Shown here: positions 20,478 to 29,319 of the stretch, in pieces | How the letters are laid out: the number at the start of each line of letters is the position of its first letter | Position numbering within the stretch: the stretch's first letter is position 1 | Assembly (NCBI RefSeq): GCF_000311725.1 | Contig: NZ_HE978511.1 | Span: forward strand, 559,192-623,191 | Reading direction: 5' to 3' | Source: Robertmurraya massiliosenegalensis JC6 | Lineage (GTDB): Bacteria > Bacillota > Bacilli > Bacillales > Cytobacillaceae | Length of the DNA: 64,000 bases | Notes under the pieces: generated by a model | Seen by the model: only the letters and a program-made list of their open reading frames with translations | What the model was told of the DNA's origin: nothing | Databases searched by the model: none | Translations under genes and position numbers: made by a program

Positions 20478-21140
20478 TTAATCAGTCATGACTTTTTTTT
20501 CAAATCGATTAATATCTGAGTCGGCTCCAATCACAATTAAAATGTCATTTTGTAAAATAACCTCATTCGCTTGTGGCGAAACATTGATTTCATTGCCTCG
20601 TTTTATCGCTACTATGTTTATGCCGTATTTGGCTCGAATATCGAGTTCCAAGATCGTGTGGCCAATGACCGTTCCACCAGCGACAATCTCAACGATACTA
20701 TGCTCATCAGAAAGCTCTAAATAGTCTAATACACTGTTTGAAACCATTTTATGGGCAATTCTTTTCCCCATATCTCTTTCTGGATGGACAACAGTATCGG
20801 CTCCTATCTTTAAGAGAACCTTTTCATGATAATCATTTTGCGCTTTCACAGTTATATGTTTAACGCCAAGCTCTTTTAGAATTAAAGTAGTCAAAATGCT
20901 TGCCTGTATATCATCACCGATCGCAACAATGACATGATCAAAATTCCGAATCCCTAACCCCTTAAGGACGGATTCATCAGTTGTATCACCCATGACTGCA
21001 TGTGAAGCAATCATCGAAAATTCATTGACCCGATCTTCTTTTGTGTCAATCGCCATGACTTCCATTCCTTGTTCTGCAAGTTCACGTACGATACTACCTC
21101 CAAAACGCCCTAAACCTATAACGGCAAATTCCTTTTTCAC
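20478..21140 (-). CDS. ktrC: Potassium channel regulatory subunit KtrC
   Basis: 220-aa RCK/KTN protein: Rossmann fold with GLGRFGGSI nucleotide-binding loop and Asp of MAIDTKEDRV (residues 1-135), then a C-terminal RCK_C domain (GINIVAIKRGNEINVSP) that in homologues binds c-di-AMP. It gates a KtrB/KtrD-type potassium transporter, which is not encoded here. The start is the GTG at 21140, with GGGGG seven bases upstream, giving the same N-terminus (KKEFAVIGLGRFGG) as B. subtilis KtrC. The ATG at 21224 would add 28 residues. Confidence 0.94.
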   Translation of the reverse strand: MKKEFAVIGLGRFGGSIVRELAEQGMEVMAIDTKEDRVNEFSMIASHAVMGDTTDESVLKGLGIRNFDHVIVAIGDDIQASILTTLILKELGVKHITVKAQNDYHEKVLLKIGADTVVHPERDMGKRIAHKMVSNSVLDYLELSDEHSIVEIVAGGTVIGHTILELDIRAKYGINIVAIKRGNEINVSPQANEVILQNDILIVIGADSDINRFEKKVMTD

Positions 21141-21239
21141 TTTCATTCCCCCGATGAAAAAAGTACATGTTTTTCTAACCAAAAAGTATGTCCTCATTGT
21201 AGCACACAATAAGAAAAAGAACATACTCGAATTTGGAAC

Positions 21240-22130
21240 CTACTCTTGATTAGAGCTATTTCTATTTTTCATCCTTTTTCTTAAAAAAATGAAAATAGGT
21301 AGAGCAATAAGGCCTACAATTATGAACACAGGGGTATTTCCAACCACAAACACAAATAAGCCAGATATAAAGGAAAGCAAATAATGAAGACTTGTAGCAA
21401 ATTGCTGTTTCGTTTTTTCCCAAGTATTTAAATTTTGCTTGTCAAGATTCGGCACCACGATTTTATTTTCACTCATCGAAATCGTCACTGTCGCTAAGGA
21501 GCTTTGATTTTCTAAATAATTCATTCTCCCTAAAAGTTGTTCAATTTCTTCTTGGGTTTTTGCTAAATCATTGGAGAGCTTCAATAAATCCTCTGTGTTA
21601 TTCGCTTTTTCCATAAATTCTAGAAGTCTTGCCTCCACAGTACGTTTAGATTTTAATCTCGATTCTAAATCTACATACTGTTCTGTAACATCTTCTCCAT
21701 TCACGGTTCGATCATAAATCTTCACGGCCATACCTTCAGCTTCAGTCAAAAAGTCTTGATAGCGATCATTTGGAATTCTTACAGTGATGGTTCCACTGTA
21801 CACTTCTTCCTCTTCACGATATGTTGAAGACTCGACCACATAGCCGCCATATTGATTCGTTTTTAACTCTATTGCTTCCAATGAAGATTGAAAATCCTCG
21901 ACCTCAAGTCTCAAATCAGCTTTATAAATAACCATTCGATTCGCTGATTCTATCGGAGTTTCTTCTTTCGGCTCTGTTGCATTCGATAAAGAAACGTCCA
22001 TCTCTTCCGTTTTCTCCTCCAGCGCCGCTCCACTCTCGGTATCCATTGCCTGTTCTTGCGATTCAGAACCTGCACTACAAGCACTTAATAAAAGCAAAAG
22101 CAACATACCTAATCCTATTTTTTTCAACAT
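21240..22130 (-). CDS. DUF4349 lipoprotein
   Basis: 296-aa envelope protein: signal peptide MLKKIGLGMLLLLLLSACS with lipobox, an acidic low-complexity stretch (residues 20-60), a DUF4349 domain (VIYKADLRLEVEDFQSSL, GGYVVESSTYREEEE, TVRIPNDRYQDFL) with a coiled-coil RLKSKRTVEARLLEFMEKA, and one C-terminal transmembrane helix (around 255-280) followed by a basic tail. It is therefore attached at both ends. GGGGGCAATAAC precedes the ATG. It is about 100 bases downstream of the ABC operon but separated from it by a terminator. Function unknown. Confidence 0.85.
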   Translation of the reverse strand: MLKKIGLGMLLLLLLSACSAGSESQEQAMDTESGAALEEKTEEMDVSLSNATEPKEETPIESANRMVIYKADLRLEVEDFQSSLEAIELKTNQYGGYVVESSTYREEEEVYSGTITVRIPNDRYQDFLTEAEGMAVKIYDRTVNGEDVTEQYVDLESRLKSKRTVEARLLEFMEKANNTEDLLKLSNDLAKTQEEIEQLLGRMNYLENQSSLATVTISMSENKIVVPNLDKQNLNTWEKTKQQFATSLHYLLSFISGLFVFVVGNTPVFIIVGLIALPIFIFLRKRMKNRNSSNQE

Positions 22131-22191
22131 GTTATTGCCCCCTTTTATTGCTAAGACGAGAATTCCCCTAAAAGGTTACAACTTGGAAGCA

Positions 22192-22223
22192 AAGTAAAAA
22201 GCACCACCATAAAGTAGTGCTTT
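22192..22223 (-). terminator. Terminator of the ABC transporter operon
   Basis: Stem AAAGCACCAC/GTAGTGCTTT (one mismatch) with a 6-base loop; on the minus strand followed by TTTTAC. Confidence 0.82.
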
Positions 22224-22226
22224 CAT

Positions 22227-24053
22227 TTATACCGCATTCAGCATATTAAATTGTGACTTAATAAGTTGATAATACTCTCCTTGAACATCCATTAATTGTT
22301 GATGATTTCCTTGTTCGACAATTTCACCATGATCCAGGACAATAATATTATCAGCTTCGCGAATGGTAGAGAGTCTGTGAGCGATAATCACAGCCGTTCT
22401 TCCCTTTAACAATGTCTTTAGAGCTGTTTGAATTTTTACTTCTGTTTCAGTATCGATACTTGCAGTAGCTTCATCTAGAATAATAATTCTTGGGTCAGCA
22501 AGCAATGCTCGTGCGAAAGATATGAGTTGGCGCTGCCCAACAGAGAGCACATTTCCTCTTTCCTCTACTTCAGTGTCATAGCCATTCGGTAAATTTTCGA
22601 TGAAAGAATGTGCACCAACAGCTTCTGCCGCCTTTTGAACTTCTTCATCGGTTGCGAAAGGATTCCCAAAACGAATATTATCAGCAATCGTTCCAGAGAA
22701 GATAAACGTTTCCTGGAGGACTACACTAATTTGTTCACGTAAATCCTTTAAAGAAATATCCTTTAAATCATTGCCATCTAATAGAACTTGACCACTCGTT
22801 GGATCATAGAATCGACTAATTAAGTTTGCAATTGTTGTTTTGCCTGAACCGGTATGCCCAACTAACGCAACCGTTTGACCAGCCTTCATTTCCAAATTTA
22901 CACTTTTAAGGGCTGTTCTTTTTTCATCATAAGAAAAAACAACATCTTTGAACTGGATATGCCCTTTTACTTCATCCAAGCGAACCGCTTCTCTTTTTTC
23001 AGACACAATAGGTTGCTCATCCAAAAATTCGAAAATACGCTCTGATGATGCCATCCCCATTAATAATTGATTATATACTTGCCCAAGTCTTGAGATCGGC
23101 TCCCAGAACATCCCTAAATAAAAGGCGAAAGAGACAAAGATTCCGATAGTCATTGTATCATTTTGGATTAAGCTTGCTCCAAACCAAATTAATACGGCTG
23201 TTCCAACGGCATTAGTAAGTTCTACTAATGGTCTAAACATGGCATTTTTTTGCGAAGCGACGCGCCAGCTTTCAAAGGTTTCTGTATTGACTCCATCAAA
23301 AAAGCCCATATTCTCTTTCTCTTGTGTAAAGGCCTGTGTAACACGGATTCCTTGAATACTTTCGTTTAGGTGTGAGTTTAACTTTGATTGGAATAGCCTT
23401 ACCGTTTGCCAAGATCGGCGTATATTTCTTCGAAGACTAGTCGAAATAAAGAACATGATTGGCAATATCACCATTACGGCCAACGTTAACTCTGGACTTA
23501 AACTAAATAATATAGCAAAAATACCTATCAAGAGGATAACATCCATCATTAAGTTGATGACCCCGTTCGTAAACAATTCCTGTAACGAATTAATATCATT
23601 CATAATTCTAACGAGAATTGACCCAGCAGACCGTTGATCAAAGAAACGATGGGAGAGATTTTGAACATGTGTAAATAAGTGCTTTCTCAAATCATAAATG
23701 ACACTTTGACCTAAATGGTTCATCCACTTAATTCGTAAAAAATTGGCGACATAGGAAAGCGTGAATAAACTTGCGATGATAATGATTAACACAGTTAATA
23801 AATCCGTATCTTTTTCAACGATGGCCTTATCAAGAACATAAACTCCGATTAAAATCGGGATGATTAAGCGAACGGCCGTTGTAATTAACACCATTAATAT
23901 AGATAACGGTAGTAATTTTTTTCGATATGGCTTCATATAGCTAAAAAGTCTGAGCATTTGCTTCCAGTTGAACGGTTTTTCAATCACTTGATCCGTTGAA
24001 TAATGGAATCTTTTCAATACATTTTCATGAATCGAACGTTTATCATTTTTCAT
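22227..24053 (-). CDS. Heterodimeric ABC exporter subunit (consensus NBD)
   Basis: About 608-aa half transporter: six-helix ABC transmembrane domain (residues about 45-325) and a C-terminal ATPase. Walker A GHTGSGKTT, Q-loop QETF, signature LSVGQRQ, Walker B IIILDEATASID with the catalytic Glu, and H-loop AHRLS. The signature is LSVGQ instead of LSGGQ. Together with the next subunit, whose Walker B lacks the Glu, this gives one consensus and one degenerate ATP site, as in BmrCD/YfiBC-type multidrug exporters. Start ATG 24053 after GGGGGG. Substrate unknown. Confidence 0.92.
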   Translation of the reverse strand: MKNDKRSIHENVLKRFHYSTDQVIEKPFNWKQMLRLFSYMKPYRKKLLPLSILMVLITTAVRLIIPILIGVYVLDKAIVEKDTDLLTVLIIIIASLFTLSYVANFLRIKWMNHLGQSVIYDLRKHLFTHVQNLSHRFFDQRSAGSILVRIMNDINSLQELFTNGVINLMMDVILLIGIFAILFSLSPELTLAVMVILPIMFFISTSLRRNIRRSWQTVRLFQSKLNSHLNESIQGIRVTQAFTQEKENMGFFDGVNTETFESWRVASQKNAMFRPLVELTNAVGTAVLIWFGASLIQNDTMTIGIFVSFAFYLGMFWEPISRLGQVYNQLLMGMASSERIFEFLDEQPIVSEKREAVRLDEVKGHIQFKDVVFSYDEKRTALKSVNLEMKAGQTVALVGHTGSGKTTIANLISRFYDPTSGQVLLDGNDLKDISLKDLREQISVVLQETFIFSGTIADNIRFGNPFATDEEVQKAAEAVGAHSFIENLPNGYDTEVEERGNVLSVGQRQLISFARALLADPRIIILDEATASIDTETEVKIQTALKTLLKGRTAVIIAHRLSTIREADNIIVLDHGEIVEQGNHQQLMDVQGEYYQLIKSQFNMLNAV

Positions 24054-24063
24054 GTTATCCCCC

Positions 24064-25818
24064 CTAACCAATTTGCATTTTCATGATCTGTTCTTTATCT
24101 TGATATTGAATGTCATATATCCGCTGATAAGGACCTTCATTTTTCAATAGGTCTTCATGTGTCCCACGCTCTGCGATTTTCCCATTTTCAAGGACGAGTA
24201 TTTCATCTGCGTGCTTCAATGATGAAATTCGATGAGCAATAATAAAAGTGGTTCTTCCTTTCATCACCTCTTTCAACGCTTTCTGAATCTTAAATTCCGT
24301 TTCCATATCGACGGCACTTGTGGCATCATCGAGAATTAAAATACTTGGATCGACGCAAATAGAACGAGCAATGGCAATTCTTTGCTTTTGTCCACCTGAG
24401 AGCCCCATCCCTCTTTCACCGAGCATCGTGTCATAGCCGTCAGGTAACTCCATTATAAATTCATGTGCTTGTGCTCTTTTCGCAGCATCGATGATCTCAT
24501 CCATCGTAGCCTCGGGTCTCCCGTACGAAATATTCGCTTTAATCGATGATGAAAATAAAAACGATTCTTGTAAAACAAAGCCAATATTGCTTCTTATTGA
24601 TTGCAATGAATACTTGTTCACGTTAAGGCCGTCAATTAAAACTTCCCCACGAACCGGTTCATAAAATCTCGTCATTAACTGGGTTAAACTTGTTTTCCCC
24701 GAACCTGTTGAACCGATCAATCCTACAACTTTTCCTGGATGAGCATGGAAAGAGATATTATAAAGGGCATCCTTATCATCTTCTCCATACCGAAGCGTAA
24801 CATCTTGGAAAAGAACATCCCCCTTAAGCTTCTCTGTCACGATCGATTCATCAATATCTGTAATTTCATTCTCTGCTTCTAAAATTTCTAATAATCTCTC
24901 ACCTGAAGCTTTTGATTGTGAAAATAGATTGATCACAAACCCAAGGTTCATGATCGGCCACATAATATAGCCTACCAAACTATAAAAAGCAACGAGCTCT
25001 CCTGGACGAAGACTTCCTTCGATAACGAGATAGCCCCCGAAAGAAAGTAAGAATACAACACTTAAATTTCCTAAGTATTCCATTAACGGAAAGTATTTTG
25101 CCCATATAGCTGAAGTAAACAGATATTTATCTTTATAATCCCCATTTGATGTATTAAATTTATCAATGACATGTTCTTCGCGAGATAATGACTTTACCGT
25201 GTTAATTCCACTTATGTTTTCTTGCACATTTGTATTAAGCTTTCCGAACGACTTCCGAATTGCTCGGAATGCTGGATGGACAGAACGCTCAAATTTAAAC
25301 ACGACAACTACTAAAAACGGTAAAGTGATTAATGTGACGACTGTAAGTGCAGGAGAATAATAGAACATAACCGCAAAGGTAGACAAAACAAGAATCATTA
25401 ATCGTAAAAGTTCAGAGAATCCAAAGGAAAGAAAAAATCGAAATCCTTCCACATCTGAGGTTAATCTAGACATCAAGTCCCCTGTTTTTGCATTATCATA
25501 GTAACGAAAAGGCAAGTATTGTAGCTTTTCATACAAAGCGTTTCTTAATTTGTAAACAGAAGTAATTCCAAATAAGTCCCCTGTATATTGATGAACGTAA
25601 GTACCTAAGCCTTTTATGATCATAATTCCAATAAATCCAAACGCTAAATATGGAATCCATTCACTTTTTCCACCAAGAACCACTTCATCAATGGTCACTT
25701 GAAGAATAATTGGGTAAACAACTGTAATACCGGTAATTAAGAACATAAACACAATTGACCAAATGAAATACCTTTTGTAAGGCCAATAAAAATCCTTTAA
25801 TTTCTTAAAAGTTTCCAA
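24064..25818 (-). CDS. Heterodimeric ABC exporter subunit (degenerate NBD)
   Basis: About 584-aa half transporter, first gene of the pair. Six transmembrane helices (residues about 15-310), then an ATPase with Walker A GSTGSGKTS, signature LSGGQKQR, and Walker B LILDDATSAVD in which the catalytic Glu is Asp; H-loop AHRIS is intact. This is the pattern of the non-hydrolytic subunit of asymmetric exporters such as BmrC. I prefer the TTG at 25818, seven bases after GGGGGA; the ATG at 25833 lies on that site. Exact drug or lipid substrate cannot be inferred. Confidence 0.92.
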   Translation of the reverse strand: METFKKLKDFYWPYKRYFIWSIVFMFLITGITVVYPIILQVTIDEVVLGGKSEWIPYLAFGFIGIMIIKGLGTYVHQYTGDLFGITSVYKLRNALYEKLQYLPFRYYDNAKTGDLMSRLTSDVEGFRFFLSFGFSELLRLMILVLSTFAVMFYYSPALTVVTLITLPFLVVVVFKFERSVHPAFRAIRKSFGKLNTNVQENISGINTVKSLSREEHVIDKFNTSNGDYKDKYLFTSAIWAKYFPLMEYLGNLSVVFLLSFGGYLVIEGSLRPGELVAFYSLVGYIMWPIMNLGFVINLFSQSKASGERLLEILEAENEITDIDESIVTEKLKGDVLFQDVTLRYGEDDKDALYNISFHAHPGKVVGLIGSTGSGKTSLTQLMTRFYEPVRGEVLIDGLNVNKYSLQSIRSNIGFVLQESFLFSSSIKANISYGRPEATMDEIIDAAKRAQAHEFIMELPDGYDTMLGERGMGLSGGQKQRIAIARSICVDPSILILDDATSAVDMETEFKIQKALKEVMKGRTTFIIAHRISSLKHADEILVLENGKIAERGTHEDLLKNEGPYQRIYDIQYQDKEQIMKMQIG

Positions 25819-25850
25819 ATAAAATTCCCCCATTCTCTTTCCATTTTGAA

Positions 25851-25889
25851 CATGCCAACTATTTATATCTCTTTATATCTTCTGGCATG
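25851..25889 (-). promoter_or_regulatory. Inverted repeat before the ABC operon
   Basis: CATGCCA (25851-25857) and TGGCATG (25883-25889) are perfect inverted repeats separated by 25 AT-rich bases, 33 bases upstream of the proposed start. It could be an operator or form a leader hairpin. BmrCD in B. subtilis has a leader-peptide attenuator; no comparable leader ORF was recognised here. Confidence 0.4.
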
Positions 25890-26085
25890 TCAGAAAACGA
25901 ATCTAGATGTTCTGAAAAATAGATGAACGTATTTACAAATATAACGGAAATCGAAATAATTTACCACTATTTTTTCGAATTATTTTCCTTTTTAAAAATT
26001 TCTAATTTGTGTATTCATTAGTACATCCAAAATGAAGAACAAAGCTCCTACAAAATGAAGGAAGCTTCCGGTTTGTCTTATTCGA
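25890..26085. other. Spacer upstream of the ABC operon
   Basis: AT-rich sequence holding the likely promoter (TATATT near 25938 on the minus strand). No gene seen. The adjacent 26086-26352 is a repeat copy. Confidence 0.4.
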
Positions 26086-26352
26086 TCCAACCATCTCTCA
26101 CCCTTAAGCGGAATTTTTCCTGTTATCTCCTCGATGGAGTCCCTTTTAGGAGAAATAACGGAAGATTTTCCGCTTATGGAGAGCAAAATCGTTTGTTTTG
26201 GCATTTTTTGAAGGAATAGCAGGAATTTTTCCTGTTATTTTGGCTCTTTTTCATGATGCTTGCTCATTAAACGGAATTTCTCCTGTTATTTTTTCATGCC
26301 GATACGCCAACAGTTTATACGAACACGTTATCCGCAAGTCGAGGGAATTTAT
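26086..26352. repeat. Intergenic repeat element, inverted partial copy C
   Basis: Reverse-complement match to the central part of copies A and B, from CCAACCATCTCTCACCCTTA through the alternating GGAAAnATTCC units to CGAGGGAATTTAT. It lacks both terminal hairpins, and about 25-30 bases are inserted near 26310-26338. A 70-aa reading frame across it (25992-26204) is an accident of the repeat. Confidence 0.8.
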
Positions 26353-26363
26353 AAATTCCTAAT

Positions 26364-26402
26364 GAATAAAAAAAGAACTAGGTATTTATCACCTAGTCCT
26401 TG
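26364..26402 (-). terminator. Terminator of dapL
   Basis: 10-bp stem AGAACTAGGT/ACCTAGTCCT with one mismatch and 7-base loop; seven T follow on the minus strand. Confidence 0.88.
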
Positions 26403-26420
26403 AGCGAGTCATAATGAATT

Positions 26421-27536
26421 CTAATTGCCTTTGTATTGAATATACTTTGAAATCATCGAAATTGCGACTTCAATCGCCGCTTCATTCGGGTTTAATTTTG
26501 CGTGATGTAAACCGTATTCAGAATCTACTCCAAGCCAAAACATGAATCCTGGAATTTCCTTAAGCATGTACCCAAAATCCTCACCTGTCATCGCCTTATC
26601 ACATTCTATAACATTGACATCTGTTCTTTGAGTAACAAAGTTCATAAACTCTCTCGTTAATTTCTCTTCATTATATACTTGATGGTACATACTTCCGAAG
26701 TCAATGGCGGTTTCGCATTCATAACCTACTTCAATTCCTTTTACCATCGATTGAATTCTCTTTTTTACTTTTTCCATCGATTGTACAGAAAGCGTTCGAA
26801 TCGTTCCCTCAATTCTGGCTTTTTCGGCAATAATGTTTTGTACCGTACCACCGCTAATTTTTCCAATCGTCACGACTGCACTATCAAGCGGATCTACATT
26901 TCTCGCCACGATTGATTGGAGTTGGGTTACTAAAGAACAAGCTGCGACGACCATATCGTTTGTATCGTGTGGATAAGCGGCATGACCGCCCTTCCCTTTT
27001 AAATCGATAAAGAGCTCTGATGTATTGGCAAATAACAAGCCTTCCTTGACGGCAATCGAACCAACTGGATATTCTGGAGCAATATGAAGCGCAAGAATCT
27101 GATCCGGTTTCCATTCTTTCATGATATCAGACTGAAGCATTGGTTCTGCGCCTCCCGGTCCCTCTTCAGCAGGCTGAAAAATGAACAACAGATTATCAGC
27201 GATTGCGTGATGAGTAAAATGAGTGACTAATCCTAAAGCAATACTCATATGAAAATCATGTCCACAAGCATGCATTTGCTCTCGGTGTTCAGAGAGAAAA
27301 GGCAACCCTGTTTCTTCCACAATGGGAAGCCCATCCATGTCAGCTCGATAACCTATCGTCTTCCTTGGATTCAAGCCTTCAATTTTGACAAAAATACCTG
27401 TTTTCCATGTTCTGATTTGTACTCGTTCCTGTGGCAACGACCGTAAATACTCAAGGAGATAACTTTGTGTTTTATATTCCTGAAATCCCAATTCAGGAAT
27501 TTTATGTAAATCCCTTCTTATTTGAACAAAAGACAT
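26421..27536 (-). CDS. dapL: N-acetyldiaminopimelate deacetylase
   Basis: 371-aa M20-family metallohydrolase that removes acetate from N-acetyl-LL-diaminopimelate in the acetylase branch of lysine and peptidoglycan precursor synthesis (B. subtilis YkuR). Metal-binding motifs: [44 protein letters not shown] (catalytic Glu pair), [14 protein letters not shown] and TGEDFGYML with the later [10 protein letters not shown]. It follows dapH with a terminator-like hairpin in between, so expression is probably reduced relative to dapH. Confidence 0.94.
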   Translation of the reverse strand: MSFVQIRRDLHKIPELGFQEYKTQSYLLEYLRSLPQERVQIRTWKTGIFVKIEGLNPRKTIGYRADMDGLPIVEETGLPFLSEHREQMHACGHDFHMSIALGLVTHFTHHAIADNLLFIFQPAEEGPGGAEPMLQSDIMKEWKPDQILALHIAPEYPVGSIAVKEGLLFANTSELFIDLKGKGGHAAYPHDTNDMVVAACSLVTQLQSIVARNVDPLDSAVVTIGKISGGTVQNIIAEKARIEGTIRTLSVQSMEKVKKRIQSMVKGIEVGYECETAIDFGSMYHQVYNEEKLTREFMNFVTQRTDVNVIECDKAMTGEDFGYMLKEIPGFMFWLGVDSEYGLHHAKLNPNEAAIEVAISMISKYIQYKGN

Positions 27537-27552
27537 TATAACCTCTCTCCTT

Positions 27553-27586
27553 TATAAAAAAAGTGCGGATATCCATCCACACTTCT
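27553..27586 (-). terminator. Hairpin between dapH and dapL
   Basis: Minus-strand stem AAGTGTGGAT/ATCCGCACTT (one G-T pair) followed by seven T. It probably acts as a partial terminator, since dapL has little room for its own promoter. Confidence 0.75.
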
Positions 27587-27599
27587 TCTGCCCTTTATA

Positions 27600-28313
27600 T
27601 TAAAGATTACGTAAAGCTTGCATGATTTCTGTTTTTGAAAGGGTTTTTTCGTCAATCTCTTTAATCACACGTGCTGGTACGCCTGCAACCAACGTATTTG
27701 CTGGAACGTCCTCAATCACAATTGCTCCTGCTGCAACGCGAGCACCTTTTCCAACTGTTACTCCTTCAAGGACGACAACGTTAGCACCAATTAAGACATC
27801 ATCCTCAACCACAACAGGCTTTGCAGAAGGCGGCTCAATCACACCAGCTAAGACAGAACCTGCTCCAATATGACAGTTCTTTCCTACTGTTGCTCTTCCA
27901 CCTAGTACGACATTCATATCAATCATCGTACCTTCACCAATAACAGCACCAATGTTAATCGAAGCGCCCATCATAATAACAGCATTTTCACCAATTTCGA
28001 CTTGGTCTCGAATAACTGCACCTGGCTCAATTCTTGCTTTAATATTTTTCATATCTAGTAATGGAATCGCTGAGTTTCTGCGGTCATTTTCCACTACATA
28101 GTCTTCAATTTTCGCTTGATTTTCTTCGATTACTGGCCCGATTTCACTCCATTCCCCAAATACTGTTCCCGTATTTCCAGAAATGAATGATTTTGAACTA
28201 GGTCCAAAATCAATTCCAGATAAATCTCCTTTTATGTAAACCTTTACTGGTGTTGATTTTTTACTATTGGCAATAAACGAAATAATTTCGTTTGCATCCA
28301 TCATTTTGCTCAT
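27600..28313 (-). CDS. dapH: Tetrahydrodipicolinate N-acetyltransferase
   Basis: 237-aa hexapeptide-repeat (left-handed beta helix) acetyltransferase, first step of the acetylase lysine branch. N-terminal DapH domain ([26 protein letters not shown]), then repeats such as [31 protein letters not shown] and [19 protein letters not shown]. The ATG at 28313 has GGAGG eight bases upstream and matches the B. subtilis start; the ATG at 28385 would add a hydrophobic segment that the family lacks. Confidence 0.95.
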   Translation of the reverse strand: MSKMMDANEIISFIANSKKSTPVKVYIKGDLSGIDFGPSSKSFISGNTGTVFGEWSEIGPVIEENQAKIEDYVVENDRRNSAIPLLDMKNIKARIEPGAVIRDQVEIGENAVIMMGASINIGAVIGEGTMIDMNVVLGGRATVGKNCHIGAGSVLAGVIEPPSAKPVVVEDDVLIGANVVVLEGVTVGKGARVAAGAIVIEDVPANTLVAGVPARVIKEIDEKTLSKTEIMQALRNL

Positions 28314-28401
28314 CCTAAGTACCTCCAATAATTCGATTATGTACACTATGAATTTTACTTTAGCAAATGAAAAAGGACAAGACAAGCATTAACTATTTTC
28401 T

Positions 28402-29295
28402 CTATTTTCCATGATTAGTATCTTCCACAACATGCTCCTTAATCAAGTCAACAAAAGCTTGTACTTGCTTTAATTTGAATGCAGATTCGTAGCCAATTAA
28501 TGAAGTGTCCCTTTTTAATGGCTCACCACTTTCATCAAGGAGGGGAATTTTAAAAATATCTTGTTCTCCACCATTAAGGGTGATCGCCGGTAAAATCGCA
28601 TAGCCGATTCCATTAAAAGCCATTTGTTTACATGTCTCAATTTGATCCACAACAATGGTTCGTTTTGGCATTGTTTGATATTGGCGATGCCACCAATCTT
28701 GGATTTCTTGATAATAATTGGAGTCACTTTTAAATTGGATAAAAGGGCGCTCTGTTTTCATTACATCCTCAGTTGAGGTTATTTCTTTATCAACTAAATA
28801 CAAGTGATCCTCGAACAAGGGGATTTTAATCCCTTTCCAGTCAGGAGTACCGCGAACGATGCCGATATGCACATGATCTTCATACATCGATCGCAGAATC
28901 TCACTACTCCAGCCAGTTACCAAAGAAACTTTTGCATGAGGGTAGCGCTCAACGAATTTTTTTAGCACTTTAGGAAGCCAATTCTGACTAACAATATTCG
29001 CTACAGCAATCTTTAAAGTACCATACACTTCTGAATTCATGGCACTTATCGATTCTTTCACCTTTTCCTCTTTTTCCAGCACCTCATTCACAAACTTAAT
29101 AACCATTTCTCCCGCTGGAGTTAAAGTTAGACCTTTTTGTGAGCGAATAAAAAGCTTCGTTCCCCATTCTGCTTCTATTGTTTGCAACCTCTGGCTAAGC
29201 GCAGGTTGGGAAACAAATAATCGCTCAGACGCTTTTCGCATATTCATTTCAGCAGCTAACACGGAGAGAAGATGAAATGCTGATAATGTAGACAT
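28402..29295 (-). CDS. ccpC: LysR-type regulator CcpC
   Basis: 297-aa LysR family protein: N-terminal winged helix (NMRKASERLFVSQPALSQRLQTIE, residues 17-40) and a substrate-binding domain. The close match to B. subtilis CcpC across the helix-turn-helix and the regions LITGWSSE-like, HVHIGIVRGTPDWKG and DQIETCKQMAFNGIGYAILP supports the name. CcpC represses citrate synthase and aconitase genes and responds to citrate (family knowledge). Here it is directly upstream of dapH; the flavodoxin genes ykuNOP found between them in B. subtilis are absent. Confidence 0.93.
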   Translation of the reverse strand: MSTLSAFHLLSVLAAEMNMRKASERLFVSQPALSQRLQTIEAEWGTKLFIRSQKGLTLTPAGEMVIKFVNEVLEKEEKVKESISAMNSEVYGTLKIAVANIVSQNWLPKVLKKFVERYPHAKVSLVTGWSSEILRSMYEDHVHIGIVRGTPDWKGIKIPLFEDHLYLVDKEITSTEDVMKTERPFIQFKSDSNYYQEIQDWWHRQYQTMPKRTIVVDQIETCKQMAFNGIGYAILPAITLNGGEQDIFKIPLLDESGEPLKRDTSLIGYESAFKLKQVQAFVDLIKEHVVEDTNHGK

Positions 29296-29319
29296 AGAAT
29301 CACCTTCTTCATTTAGTCT

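Noticed and set aside
25992-26204. 70-aa reading frame on the minus strand
   Set aside because: It lies across the inverted repeat copy C and its sequence comes from the repeated units; no RBS and no protein-like conservation.
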